Origin: an uncultured Bacteroidota bacterium
GTDB lineage: Bacteria; Bacteroidota; Bacteroidia; Flavobacteriales; Flavobacteriaceae
DNA length: 64,000 nt
NCBI GenBank assembly: GCA_902635965.1
Contig: CACPQA010000003.1
Coordinates: 1-64,000 of the forward strand
Direction: 5' to 3'
The position numbers and the translations under genes are program-made. Positions 41,315-49,968 of this stretch are shown here, in pieces. The notes below the pieces were generated by a model, which was not told the origin of the DNA, did not search any database, and saw only the letters and a program-made list of their open reading frames with translations. Position 1 is the first letter of the stretch; each line of letters starts with the position of its first letter.

Positions 41315-42615
41315 CTTACCAAAATTCCAGCAAAGCAGGCAGAGATTAGAGAAACAATAGTTCCAGCGATCATAGCTTTCAAACCTAACTCTGACAAATT
41401 TTTTCTTTGTCCAGGGGCTAAAACTCCTATTCCTCCAATTTGAATACCAATAGATGCTAAATTTGCAAAGCCGCATAACATGAATGTTGCCATTGTAATT
41501 GACTTTTTGCTCAATAGAATATTAGATACACCACTAGTTTTAAAATCTGCTAGTTTTACGAATGCAACGAATTCACTTGAAACAATTTTTATTCCTAACA
41601 ATTGGCCCATCAACGTACATTCTTGGAAGTTTACACCTACCAACCACATAATGGGGGCAAGCAGGTATCCCAAAACAAACTCAATTGAAAAGTTGTCAAA
41701 GTTTGTAAATTCAGAAATTAAAACATTAAAATTGAAAAGGTCACCAATAAACCACATTATATCGTTTAAGAGAGCAATAATAGCGAGAAAGACAAGAAGC
41801 ATTGCACCAACATTTACAGCTAATTTTATTCCCTCAAAGGTTCCTCTAGCTATTGAAAGCAGAATATTGCCATTTATTTTTTCTTTTTCAATTTCTAAGG
41901 TGATTTCGGAATGGTTTCCAGAATCCGGGAACATAATTTTAGAAATGGCAACAGCGCCTGGAGCTGCCATTACAGAAGCAGTAAGTAAATGAGTTGAAAA
42001 TTTAAGCTGTTCGTTTACGTCATTACCTCCTAATAGACCAACATATGCAGCAAGAACACTACCAGCTACAGTTGACATCCCACCGACCATAACAATGAAT
42101 AATTGGGGCTTTGTCATTTTTTCCAAGTAAGATTTAATAAGAATCGGCGATTCAGTTTGACCCAAGAAAATATTCCCGGCTAATGATAAGCTTTCAGCCC
42201 CTGTAATTTTTAAAAATCGATTTAATAAATAAGCTAAAAATGAAACTATCTTTTGAATGATTCCCAAATGATAAAGCATTGATGTTAAAGCAGAGAAAAA
42301 GATTATAACTGGTAAAACTTGAAAAGCGAATATATAAGACGACTTTTCTTGATCAACTAAAGATGAAAACAAAAAAACACTTCCTGAAGCAGTATAGTTT
42401 ATTATTCGCACAAAAAATTTTGAAATTAATTCAAAAACTGATTGGATTAAGGATATTTTAAGTATAGAAATCGCAACAGTAAATTGTATTAAAATAGATA
42501 CAAAAACAGTTTTCCAATTTATTTTTGTCCTGTTGTTGCTTAAAAGGTATGAGATAAATACTAATGATATTAACCCTATTAAACCTCTTATTACTGTGTT
42601 GATTGAAAGATCCAC
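41311..42615 (-). CDS. NupC/CNT concentrative nucleoside transporter family
   Basis: GQTESPILIKSYLEKMTKPQLFIVMVGGMSTVAGSVLAAYV; LMCGFANLASIGIQIGGIG. Confidence 0.93.
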   Translation of the reverse strand: MDLSINTVIRGLIGLISLVFISYLLSNNRTKINWKTVFVSILIQFTVAISILKISLIQSVFELISKFFVRIINYTASGSVFLFSSLVDQEKSSYIFAFQVLPVIIFFSALTSMLYHLGIIQKIVSFLAYLLNRFLKITGAESLSLAGNIFLGQTESPILIKSYLEKMTKPQLFIVMVGGMSTVAGSVLAAYVGLLGGNDVNEQLKFSTHLLTASVMAAPGAVAISKIMFPDSGNHSEITLEIEKEKINGNILLSIARGTFEGIKLAVNVGAMLLVFLAIIALLNDIMWFIGDLFNFNVLISEFTNFDNFSIEFVLGYLLAPIMWLVGVNFQECTLMGQLLGIKIVSSEFVAFVKLADFKTSGVSNILLSKKSITMATFMLCGFANLASIGIQIGGIGVLAPGQRKNLSELGLKAMIAGTIVSLISACFAGILVS

Positions 42616-42637
42616 TATTTAAAATCAAATTCTCGCA

Positions 42638-42862
42638 TCATTTTTTTTTTGACTTCGCTATATCCTCTAATTCTTTATTTTTTTTATCTATAATTTTTTT
42701 TAATTCTCTAATATATTCTTCGTCTTTTAATTTTTGCTCAACTTTTTTATTAGCTTCCCTCGTCATTCTTTTGTAATCCTTAATTGCGTTGGCAACTATG
42801 GCTAAAATTATAACCAATGCTCCAAGTGCAACTAGGATTTTTTCACTATCAGTTAATATCAT
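42638..42862 (-). CDS. small membrane-anchored coiled-coil protein
   Basis: 74 aa, one TM helix then Lys/Glu-rich tail. Confidence 0.5.
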   Translation of the reverse strand: MILTDSEKILVALGALVIILAIVANAIKDYKRMTREANKKVEQKLKDEEYIRELKKIIDKKNKELEDIAKSKKK

Positions 42863-43020
42863 TTTCGTTTTTTTATAAATATATAAATCGATAAAGAAAG
42901 GAAAAACCCACCCACATAAAGGTAAGGATAATCAATAAAGGAGAGCATTTTATGCATATAATATACTTCAGCAAAACAAATGACGGATATAACTAAGGAT
43001 ATTGCATTTAAGTACTTCAT
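42859..43020 (-). CDS. small two-TM protein (53 aa), 4-nt overlap with 42638..42862
   Basis: Own translation: MKYLNAISLVISVICFAEVYYMHKMLSFIDYPYLYVGGFFLSLSIYIFIKKRK*; ATGA stop/start overlap. Confidence 0.45.
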   Translation of the reverse strand: MKYLNAISLVISVICFAEVYYMHKMLSFIDYPYLYVGGFFLSLSIYIFIKKRK

Positions 43021-43111
43021 TTACAATCTAAATTCGTTATTTATGTGTAATTCTTAATAAAATTGTTAATAAAAGATTCATTATCAGATTATCTTGTGTT
43101 GTAATAACTTT

Positions 43112-43196
43112 TATTTTTGCCTCATTGATACCGTTAATGCTTCTTTAAAGCCTTAAAATCTTTCGCCTCCCATTCAAATGTGGGAGGTTTTTTTTT
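43112..43196 (+). ncRNA. candidate small RNA: -7-like box plus terminator, no ORF
   Basis: TATTTTTG (TAnnTTTG) at 43112-43119; CCTCCCA-N8-TGGGAGG plus T9 at 43166-43196; predicted transcript about 70 nt. Confidence 0.3.
43166..43196 (+). terminator. rho-independent terminator
   Basis: CCTCCCATTCAAATGTGGGAGGTTTTTTTTT. Confidence 0.85.
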
Positions 43197-43235
43197 AAAA
43201 CTGCTAAAAAATATTTAAAAATTTTAAAAAAAACA

Positions 43236-43265
43236 TTTGGAGTTTTGTAAGAATACTTATATTTG
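43236..43265 (+). promoter_or_regulatory. Bacteroidota -33/-7 promoter of the 743-aa lipoprotein
   Basis: TTTG (43236-43239) - 18 nt - TATATTTG (exact TAnnTTTG, 43258-43265). Confidence 0.6.
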
Positions 43266-43326
43266 CACTCATATGTTAATCATAAAAATTTAAAAAAAAG
43301 CATTATTAACTAATTATTTATCTAAA

Positions 43327-45558
43327 ATGAAAAAAGGTTTATTAAGTCTTTTGGCGGTTGCACTAACGGTTGTTGGCTGTCAAAATTACGATGATCAGTT
43401 CGACGAACTGTCTGATCAAATTACTGCACTTTCGGCGACTGTTCAAGGTTTATCCACTGTTGCAGATCAAATTACTGCGTTGCAAAACACAGTAAACGGT
43501 TTGGAATTAACTTTAGGTGCTGATATTGCAACTATTAAAACTGCTGTTGATGCGTTATCTACTGCGTTAGATGATGTAGCTACCGCTGCTGATTTAGCCA
43601 CAATATCTTCTACCTTATCAAATGTACAAGCTGATGTTAAAGAACTTTTAGCTGCAAACGCAGTTATTAATCAAAATATTACTATTAACAATGTAGCTAC
43701 TTTAGAATATGTAGAGTCACTTATTAGTACTGACGCTGATGATCCTAATGTAATTGTTAATGGAGAAATTACTGTTAGCGTTGATGACGCAGATTTTAAT
43801 GCTGAGCATCTACCAAGAATAGCTGCAGTAACTAATAAATTTGCAACATCTCTTAAAACTGTAACTATATCTAATACTTATTCTCCGACTGGAGAGATTT
43901 TATCGTTTGATGCGTTAGCATTTGTTGATAATGATCTTATAATTACTGGAGCAACTGATTTAGTTGATGGTGATGCTACCAATGATGTTTTAAGAACTGT
44001 AACAGGTGATTTAACAGTTGCTAGTATTAAAGGCGATATAGATTTAAGCCTTCTTACATCTGCTGACGATATTACATTACCTACTGGAGCTGGTGTTACT
44101 GCTCTCAAAATGGGTTCTGTAACCGCTGCTTCTCTTTCATCTGCTGGTGAAGCTAAAGGACATTTAAACCTAGTAAGTGCAACTATTGTAGATGGAGGTA
44201 AGTCTAAAGTATCAAGTATTGTTGCTGCATATGCTACAGACATAGATATAACAACAGCTGCTACTTTAACAGTGAATGCGATTAGAGCTGCCACTATTGA
44301 TATAGAAGGAACATCCTTAACAGGAGATTTAAGTATAACTGCTTCAGGAACTACAATTGTTCATGTTGATAAGGTTACTTCCGTTGGTGGATCAATAACT
44401 ACAAGTGATTTAGCTGAACTACACTTAGGAAAGTTGAGTTCTACAAACACTATGACTTCTGGTGCTAAAGTAATGGATCTTAGTTCTCTTGCTTCTCAAG
44501 GTGCTGTAAATTCAACAGGCCAAGCAGCTATCAGAGGTGCTTCTATTGTTTTAACTAAAATAACAAATTTCAATGCACCTAAGCTTGATGTTACAGGCGT
44601 TGTTTCTGTTGTTGCTGCTACTGATATTACAATACATGACTTTAGTGTAGGAGGAACTGGTGCCTTTGGTACTACTGTTTATTCCCTTGCAGCTAAAAAC
44701 CTTACTGTAAATGGACTTGCTGCTACGAATAGTATGACATTTACTAAGACTGCATCAGTATTTCCAAAGCTAGTTGATTTAAATGTTACTGGTGATGCGG
44801 CTACTTCAAGCCCTTACATTACCACACAAACTAATGCTGTTTCAGTAACTTCTGATGTTTTAACTACACTAACTACAGGAGGTACTATTGATATGGTTAG
44901 TTTACACGGTGCTGCCAAGTTAACGGCTCTTACTACAAGTGGTTATACTAGAGATTTCCAATTGTTTGGTGCATCTATTATAACTAGTGCTGATATAAAT
45001 CACGACCATATTGAAGGATCAGACGCGGCTAGGTTTGAGATTGTAAATGCATCGAAGATTACTACTGTAGCTCCATCTGCTCTTGACGAAGTAGGTACAG
45101 TTACACTTATAGGTCTACCTAAGATGACTTCATTAAACTTATCGTCTATGAAAACATTACCTATATTGGGTACTTATACTATGACGATTAGTTCTACAGG
45201 ACTTACTGGATCTTATGGTATTGCTTCAGAAGCTACAACAACTACCCAGGCATATAATGAAAAGATTTATTCAAATGACTTGTTAACATTGAAGCCATTA
45301 ATGGATCTATCTGCCGCTTCAGCTGTTGTAACTTACGCTTTTGCAGGTGACATTATCTCAGCTGTTGCTACTAGAACATTTGATGCCGACGGTGTACCAG
45401 GAGCATTATCTACAGCAGGATCTGCAAATTCTACGGCTACTCTAGTTACGTTAATGCACTTGAATAGTCCGTTCCTTAATTCTGCTTCACTTTTAGCTAC
45501 TCACACGGCACCACGAACTTTCCTAGATAGTCAGTTCTCTGCCGTCAATGCTGAATAA
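43327..45558 (+). CDS. large surface lipoprotein: coiled-coil N-terminus and Ser/Thr/Ala-rich beta-solenoid-like body
   Basis: lipobox VVGCQNYDDQFDEL; 17-aa duplicated DQITAL...VxGL; no other Cys and no Trp seen in the translation. Confidence 0.75.
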   Translation: MKKGLLSLLAVALTVVGCQNYDDQFDELSDQITALSATVQGLSTVADQITALQNTVNGLELTLGADIATIKTAVDALSTALDDVATAADLATISSTLSNVQADVKELLAANAVINQNITINNVATLEYVESLISTDADDPNVIVNGEITVSVDDADFNAEHLPRIAAVTNKFATSLKTVTISNTYSPTGEILSFDALAFVDNDLIITGATDLVDGDATNDVLRTVTGDLTVASIKGDIDLSLLTSADDITLPTGAGVTALKMGSVTAASLSSAGEAKGHLNLVSATIVDGGKSKVSSIVAAYATDIDITTAATLTVNAIRAATIDIEGTSLTGDLSITASGTTIVHVDKVTSVGGSITTSDLAELHLGKLSSTNTMTSGAKVMDLSSLASQGAVNSTGQAAIRGASIVLTKITNFNAPKLDVTGVVSVVAATDITIHDFSVGGTGAFGTTVYSLAAKNLTVNGLAATNSMTFTKTASVFPKLVDLNVTGDAATSSPYITTQTNAVSVTSDVLTTLTTGGTIDMVSLHGAAKLTALTTSGYTRDFQLFGASIITSADINHDHIEGSDAARFEIVNASKITTVAPSALDEVGTVTLIGLPKMTSLNLSSMKTLPILGTYTMTISSTGLTGSYGIASEATTTTQAYNEKIYSNDLLTLKPLMDLSAASAVVTYAFAGDIISAVATRTFDADGVPGALSTAGSANSTATLVTLMHLNSPFLNSASLLATHTAPRTFLDSQFSAVNAE

Positions 45559-45580
45559 TTTAGATAAACTAATAAGCTTG

Positions 45581-45610
45581 AAAAACCCTCGTAATACGAG
45601 GGTTTTTTTT
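45581..45610 (+). terminator. rho-independent terminator
   Basis: CCCTCGT-AAT-ACGAGGG followed by T8. Confidence 0.9.
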
Positions 45611-45638
45611 ATTTTTATATTTAATTTAAGTCCTTAAA

Positions 45639-47984
45639 ATGCAATACATACGAAGAGATAATAAACAGTTACCCAGTTTCATATTTATAATCTTATATCT
45701 TATCACAGGATCCTTATCAAATTTCGGTGCAATTGACATTCTTGCACCTCAATGGATTTATTTAGGCAGTATAAATATTTTGGTTTGCTTTTACATTCTG
45801 TACGCTAGTGAAGACTTTAAGGAACCTTTTTACAAACTTTTTTCTTCATTATATATTTACGTATACATCTTTTACTTCGTTTGGAACGCATTTTCATATT
45901 TTTATGCGGTTAATCCAACCGAAACGTTAATAAACCTCCCACGAATCGGAAATTCTTTTTTTGCTGTTTTTTTCTGTACTTTACTGATATACAATATTCC
46001 CAATAGATTTAATTTCGTCTGTGGAATCTTTTTCACATTTCTGCTAGCCGAAATGATTTCTTATTATTATGATTTATCTGTAGTATACCCTGAACAAGGA
46101 TTAAGAGTGATAGCTATCAAAGGATTTGCAGGGAATAAAAATATTACAGCGGCTTCAATTGCTTTCAAAATACCATTTGCTATTTACTTTTTTTTGAATT
46201 CAAAGAAAGCTTTTTTTAAAGTCACCTCATTTCTTATATTAACGGCTGGTATATTTGCAATTTCTTTGATTGAAGCAAGGGCAGCAATCTTAAGTACCAT
46301 TATCGTTTTTCTACTATTAATTTTGTTTTATGTGTACAAACTAGTCTATGAAAAAAATGAGATTAATAAAGTTTCAAAAAAAATACTTATGATTATTTCT
46401 CCTTATTTAATTGCATTTTTATTAAATATTTTTGCAACAAATCTTGCTATTGAGAAGGGTAGGAAGGTGGCAATAACTGATACTATTGGTAAAATATCAT
46501 TTACTGAGGAATCTTCAAATGGAAGGTTTGGCTATTGGGGTGATGCATGGGAATATATAAAAGAGAATCCCATTTTCGCATCTGGACTTGGTAATTGGAA
46601 AATTGAATCAATTGACAAGGGTAAAGAACATATTTCGGGATACACGGTTCCATATCACGCACATAATGATTTTATTCATGTCTTCGCCGAAACCGGCATT
46701 CTTGGAGGCTTATCTTACTTACTATTATTTATTTTTGTAACATACTACGTTTTCCAAATTTTAAAAATCGAATATGAAGATAAAAGTGAATTTTCATTGC
46801 AAAAGTTTATTTTAATATTACCCTTAATTGTCTATGGTGTTGATGCGTCATTAAATTTTCCCGTAGCTAGGCCACTAATGCAGTCATCTCTAGCTATTTA
46901 TTTAGGACTAATTTTGGCAATATACTTAAACCTAAAAAAGACTAATAAAAACTCAAGTAGTATTAAATCAATTAGGATAGTGTTTAGTCTAATATTTTTT
47001 TTGCTTATCCCAGGGATTGCTATTCACATAATCTCATACAAATCTTTGACTCAACAAGGAAGACTGTTATATGAATTTAATAACGCAAGTTATACTTATA
47101 CAAGAGCCGAACTAGATCAAATTTCACATGATTTTCCAAACTTGACTGAGACAGCAATGCCCATTAAGGCAATGAAAGCCAGATACTATTGGTTAGCTGG
47201 TAACAAAGAGGAGGCTTATAAAATGGTAGAATTAGGTTCTCGAGACAACCCAAAAATTCATTTTGCAGATAATTTAAAAGCTCAGTTTTTTATAGAAGAG
47301 AACAAAATAGATAGTTCTTATTACTATGCTAAAAAAGCTTTTGATGGTCTTCCAAATAACATGCCTCACTACGATATATACATGAGGAATCTTGCTTACA
47401 AAAGAGATGCTCCTGCGATTAATGAAGCTTTTGACCGGGTAAGAAAACTTGGAGGTGATACCAAGTCGATATGGACTATTTATTTAAGAACTCTAGCACT
47501 AACTAGAAGCCTTGGTGATCCTTTTTCAATGGCAAAAGCTCAAGAAGGTTTTAATTTGTACCCAACAGACGAAAATATATTTTCGCTTTACAGAATTTTA
47601 ACCTATGGACAACAAAGGATAAATGAAGCAGATAATCTAATTAGCAAAGCAAAGTCTTCGTTTGATAATCAATTATATTCTGATGCTGCTAATCTTTATG
47701 TTCAAGCATTTGATAAGGATCCATTGCGTTACTCAATTGCAATGAATGCAGCTTTTTCTTATTATAATTTAAACGATTATGTCAGTGCTCTTAAGTATTT
47801 CAGCCTATCCAGTCAATCTAAAAACCCTGAAGTAGTTGAAAAGGGTATGAGGTACAAAGCACTATCACTCATTGGTTTGGGAGATAATAATGCGGCATGT
47901 GCTCAATACATTCAAATATTAAACAAATTTCCCAAAAGAATGTATCAACAGGAATTCAATAAATACTGTAGAAGAAATAATTAA
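45639..47984 (+). CDS. O-antigen ligase/polymerase (Wzy_C-like) with C-terminal TPR region
   Basis: multi-TM with GYTVPYHAHNDFIHVFAETGILGGLSYL; helical repeats from about residue 500. Confidence 0.85.
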   Translation: MQYIRRDNKQLPSFIFIILYLITGSLSNFGAIDILAPQWIYLGSINILVCFYILYASEDFKEPFYKLFSSLYIYVYIFYFVWNAFSYFYAVNPTETLINLPRIGNSFFAVFFCTLLIYNIPNRFNFVCGIFFTFLLAEMISYYYDLSVVYPEQGLRVIAIKGFAGNKNITAASIAFKIPFAIYFFLNSKKAFFKVTSFLILTAGIFAISLIEARAAILSTIIVFLLLILFYVYKLVYEKNEINKVSKKILMIISPYLIAFLLNIFATNLAIEKGRKVAITDTIGKISFTEESSNGRFGYWGDAWEYIKENPIFASGLGNWKIESIDKGKEHISGYTVPYHAHNDFIHVFAETGILGGLSYLLLFIFVTYYVFQILKIEYEDKSEFSLQKFILILPLIVYGVDASLNFPVARPLMQSSLAIYLGLILAIYLNLKKTNKNSSSIKSIRIVFSLIFFLLIPGIAIHIISYKSLTQQGRLLYEFNNASYTYTRAELDQISHDFPNLTETAMPIKAMKARYYWLAGNKEEAYKMVELGSRDNPKIHFADNLKAQFFIEENKIDSSYYYAKKAFDGLPNNMPHYDIYMRNLAYKRDAPAINEAFDRVRKLGGDTKSIWTIYLRTLALTRSLGDPFSMAKAQEGFNLYPTDENIFSLYRILTYGQQRINEADNLISKAKSSFDNQLYSDAANLYVQAFDKDPLRYSIAMNAAFSYYNLNDYVSALKYFSLSSQSKNPEVVEKGMRYKALSLIGLGDNNAACAQYIQILNKFPKRMYQQEFNKYCRRNN

Positions 47985-49381
47985 TGAGAATACAGGAAAT
48001 CTGTTGTATAGGTGCGGGTTTTGTAGGTGGTCCAACTATGACTGTAATTGCTCACGAATGTCCTGAAGTTAGAGTGACAGTGGTTGATACTAACATTCAA
48101 AAAATTAAAGCTTGGAATAGTCCCAACCTAGACAAGTTACCTGTGTATGAGCCTGGTTTGAAAGATTTAGTTGCAAAAACAAGAAATAAAAATCTTTTTT
48201 TCAGTACTGATATTGATGATGCTATAATCAAGGCTCAAATGATATTTTTGGCTGTAAACACTCCTACTAAAAAAGATGGGGAAGGTAAAGGTTATGCTGC
48301 TGATTTGACAAATATTGTAAAATGTTCTGAGCGAATTGCTAAAGTCTCTACTAAAAGCAAAATTATAGTTGAAAAATCTACTCTACCAGTTAGAACTGCA
48401 GAAAAAATTAAGCAAGTTTTAAAATCTAATTCAACTGAATTAACATTCGAAGTCTTGTCAAATCCGGAATTTTTAGCAGAAGGAACCGCAATTCAGGATT
48501 TATACAAATCTGATAGAGTTTTGATTGGTTCTGACAATACAAAAAGAGGTAGGAAAGCGTTAAATTCATTAATTTCTTTATATGAAAAATGGATACCTAA
48601 AAATAAAATATTAAAAACAAGTGTTTGGTCTGCAGAATTGTCAAAATTGGCATCTAACGCAATGCTTGCACAGAGAATATCCTCTATTAATAGCCTTTCA
48701 GCACTATGTGAAAAATCAGGAGCTTCAATTGAAGAAGTTTCAAAAGCTGTAGGAATGGATAAGAGAATTGGAAGTCATTTTTTAAATGTTTCTCCTGGTT
48801 TTGGTGGAAGCTGTTTCCAAAAAGACATACTAAACTTGGTTTACCTTTGCAGAAATTATGGATTGCACGAAGTAGCTAGTTATTGGGAAGGGGTTGTAAG
48901 AATTAATGATTATCAAAAAAGTAGGTTTTCCAATAAAGTAATGGAGTATTTCGACAATATAATAATTAACAAACGTATAACTATCTTAGGCTGGTCATTT
49001 AAAAAAAATACAAATGATAGTAGAGAGTCCGCATCAATTTATATTTGTAGAGACTTATTAATTAAGGGAGCTATAATTCATATATATGATCCAATGGTTC
49101 CTCCACAAAGAGTTATATCTGACATAGTAAATTTGATGGAATCTGAAAATTTCGAAGAAAATTCATTGAAAGAATTAATTTCTAAAGTTTATGTATATAC
49201 TAACATAAATGATGCGGTTAAGTCAACTGAAGCTATTCTAATTCTTACAGAATGGGACGAATTTAAAGGGTATGACTGGAAAAAATTTATCCAAACATCG
49301 AAAATAAATGTTCATTTATTTGATAGTAGAAACATAATAGATAAGTCATTTGCTCAAAACCTGTATTCTATTGGTAGCTAA
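47984..49381 (+). CDS. UDP-glucose 6-dehydrogenase
   Basis: CCIGAGFVGGPTMTVIAHECPEVRVTVVD, SNPEFLAEGTAI, GFGGSCFQKDILNLVYLC. Confidence 0.95.
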   Translation: MRIQEICCIGAGFVGGPTMTVIAHECPEVRVTVVDTNIQKIKAWNSPNLDKLPVYEPGLKDLVAKTRNKNLFFSTDIDDAIIKAQMIFLAVNTPTKKDGEGKGYAADLTNIVKCSERIAKVSTKSKIIVEKSTLPVRTAEKIKQVLKSNSTELTFEVLSNPEFLAEGTAIQDLYKSDRVLIGSDNTKRGRKALNSLISLYEKWIPKNKILKTSVWSAELSKLASNAMLAQRISSINSLSALCEKSGASIEEVSKAVGMDKRIGSHFLNVSPGFGGSCFQKDILNLVYLCRNYGLHEVASYWEGVVRINDYQKSRFSNKVMEYFDNIIINKRITILGWSFKKNTNDSRESASIYICRDLLIKGAIIHIYDPMVPPQRVISDIVNLMESENFEENSLKELISKVYVYTNINDAVKSTEAILILTEWDEFKGYDWKKFIQTSKINVHLFDSRNIIDKSFAQNLYSIGS

Positions 49382-49398
49382 TAATAAGTAAAAAAAGT

Positions 49399-49446
49399 AC
49401 TAATTATTAAATAATTTATATATCTTTGCCTAAGATAATAATTAGT
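49399..49446. repeat. 11-bp perfect inverted repeat flanking a -7 promoter box
   Basis: ACTAATTATTA (49399-49409) / TAATAATTAGT (49436-49446), 26-nt spacer containing TATCTTTG (49421-49428). Confidence 0.6.
49421..49428 (+). promoter_or_regulatory. -7 box TATCTTTG of the NulO operon
   Basis: exact TAnnTTTG, 25 nt before ATG 49453; no clear -33 TTTG. Confidence 0.45.
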
Positions 49447-49452
49447 AAAGTA

Positions 49453-49962
49453 ATGCTTAACAAGTTAATTACTTCAAAAACCCGGTTGCGCCTACTTATA
49501 AAATTTTTTATAAATCAGGCCAACCGTGGTTATTTAAATGGCCTTGCCTCAGAATTCAATGAGTCTACAAATTCAATTAGAAAAGAACTCAATCATCTAT
49601 CAGAAGCTGGTTATTTAGAAAAATACAAGGACAACAATAAAATTGCATACAAAGCAAACGTTAAACACCCTATGTTTGAAATTCTTCAGAAGGTTGTATT
49701 CAAACATTTAGGTCTTGAGGACATTGTAGAACACGTTCTTGCTCAAATGGGGAATGTAGAAAAAATTCACTTAATCGGAGACTATGCTAAAGGTCTTGAT
49801 ACAGGATTAATTGAAGTTTTGTTAATCGGTAGCAGGTTAAATACAGATTACATAAGTAATTTAGAAAATAAAGTTGGAAATTTAATTGAAAGAAAAGTTC
49901 AATTTATTATAAGTAACAGGAAATCATCTGAACAACAGTCTATCTTGTTGTTTGAACGTTAG
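49453..49962 (+). CDS. winged-helix regulator with C-terminal nucleotidyltransferase-like domain
   Basis: LNGLASEFNESTNSIRKELNHLSEAGYLEKYKDNNKIAYKAN wHTH; IHLIGDYAKGLD degenerate NTase motif; track TTG start (49426) lies in the -7 box. Confidence 0.7.
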   Translation: MLNKLITSKTRLRLLIKFFINQANRGYLNGLASEFNESTNSIRKELNHLSEAGYLEKYKDNNKIAYKANVKHPMFEILQKVVFKHLGLEDIVEHVLAQMGNVEKIHLIGDYAKGLDTGLIEVLLIGSRLNTDYISNLENKVGNLIERKVQFIISNRKSSEQQSILLFER

Positions 49963-49968
49963 ATTATT

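Noticed and set aside
41480-41992. 170-aa plus-strand ORF opposite the CNT transporter
   Set aside because: The minus-strand frame gives a clear CNT family protein; the plus frame is a low-complexity shadow.
43327-45558. Idea that the 743-aa lipoprotein is the glycan acceptor of the NulO locus via the Bacteroidota D(S/T)(A/I/L/V/M/T) O-glycosylation motif
   Set aside because: Scanning the translation by eye I found essentially no matching DS/DT motif (only DSQ near the end), so genomic adjacency alone does not support it.
49399-49446. Invertible (phase-variable) promoter as the primary explanation for the inverted repeat
   Set aside because: Spacer of only 26 nt and no recombinase gene nearby; kept as an operator-type hypothesis instead.
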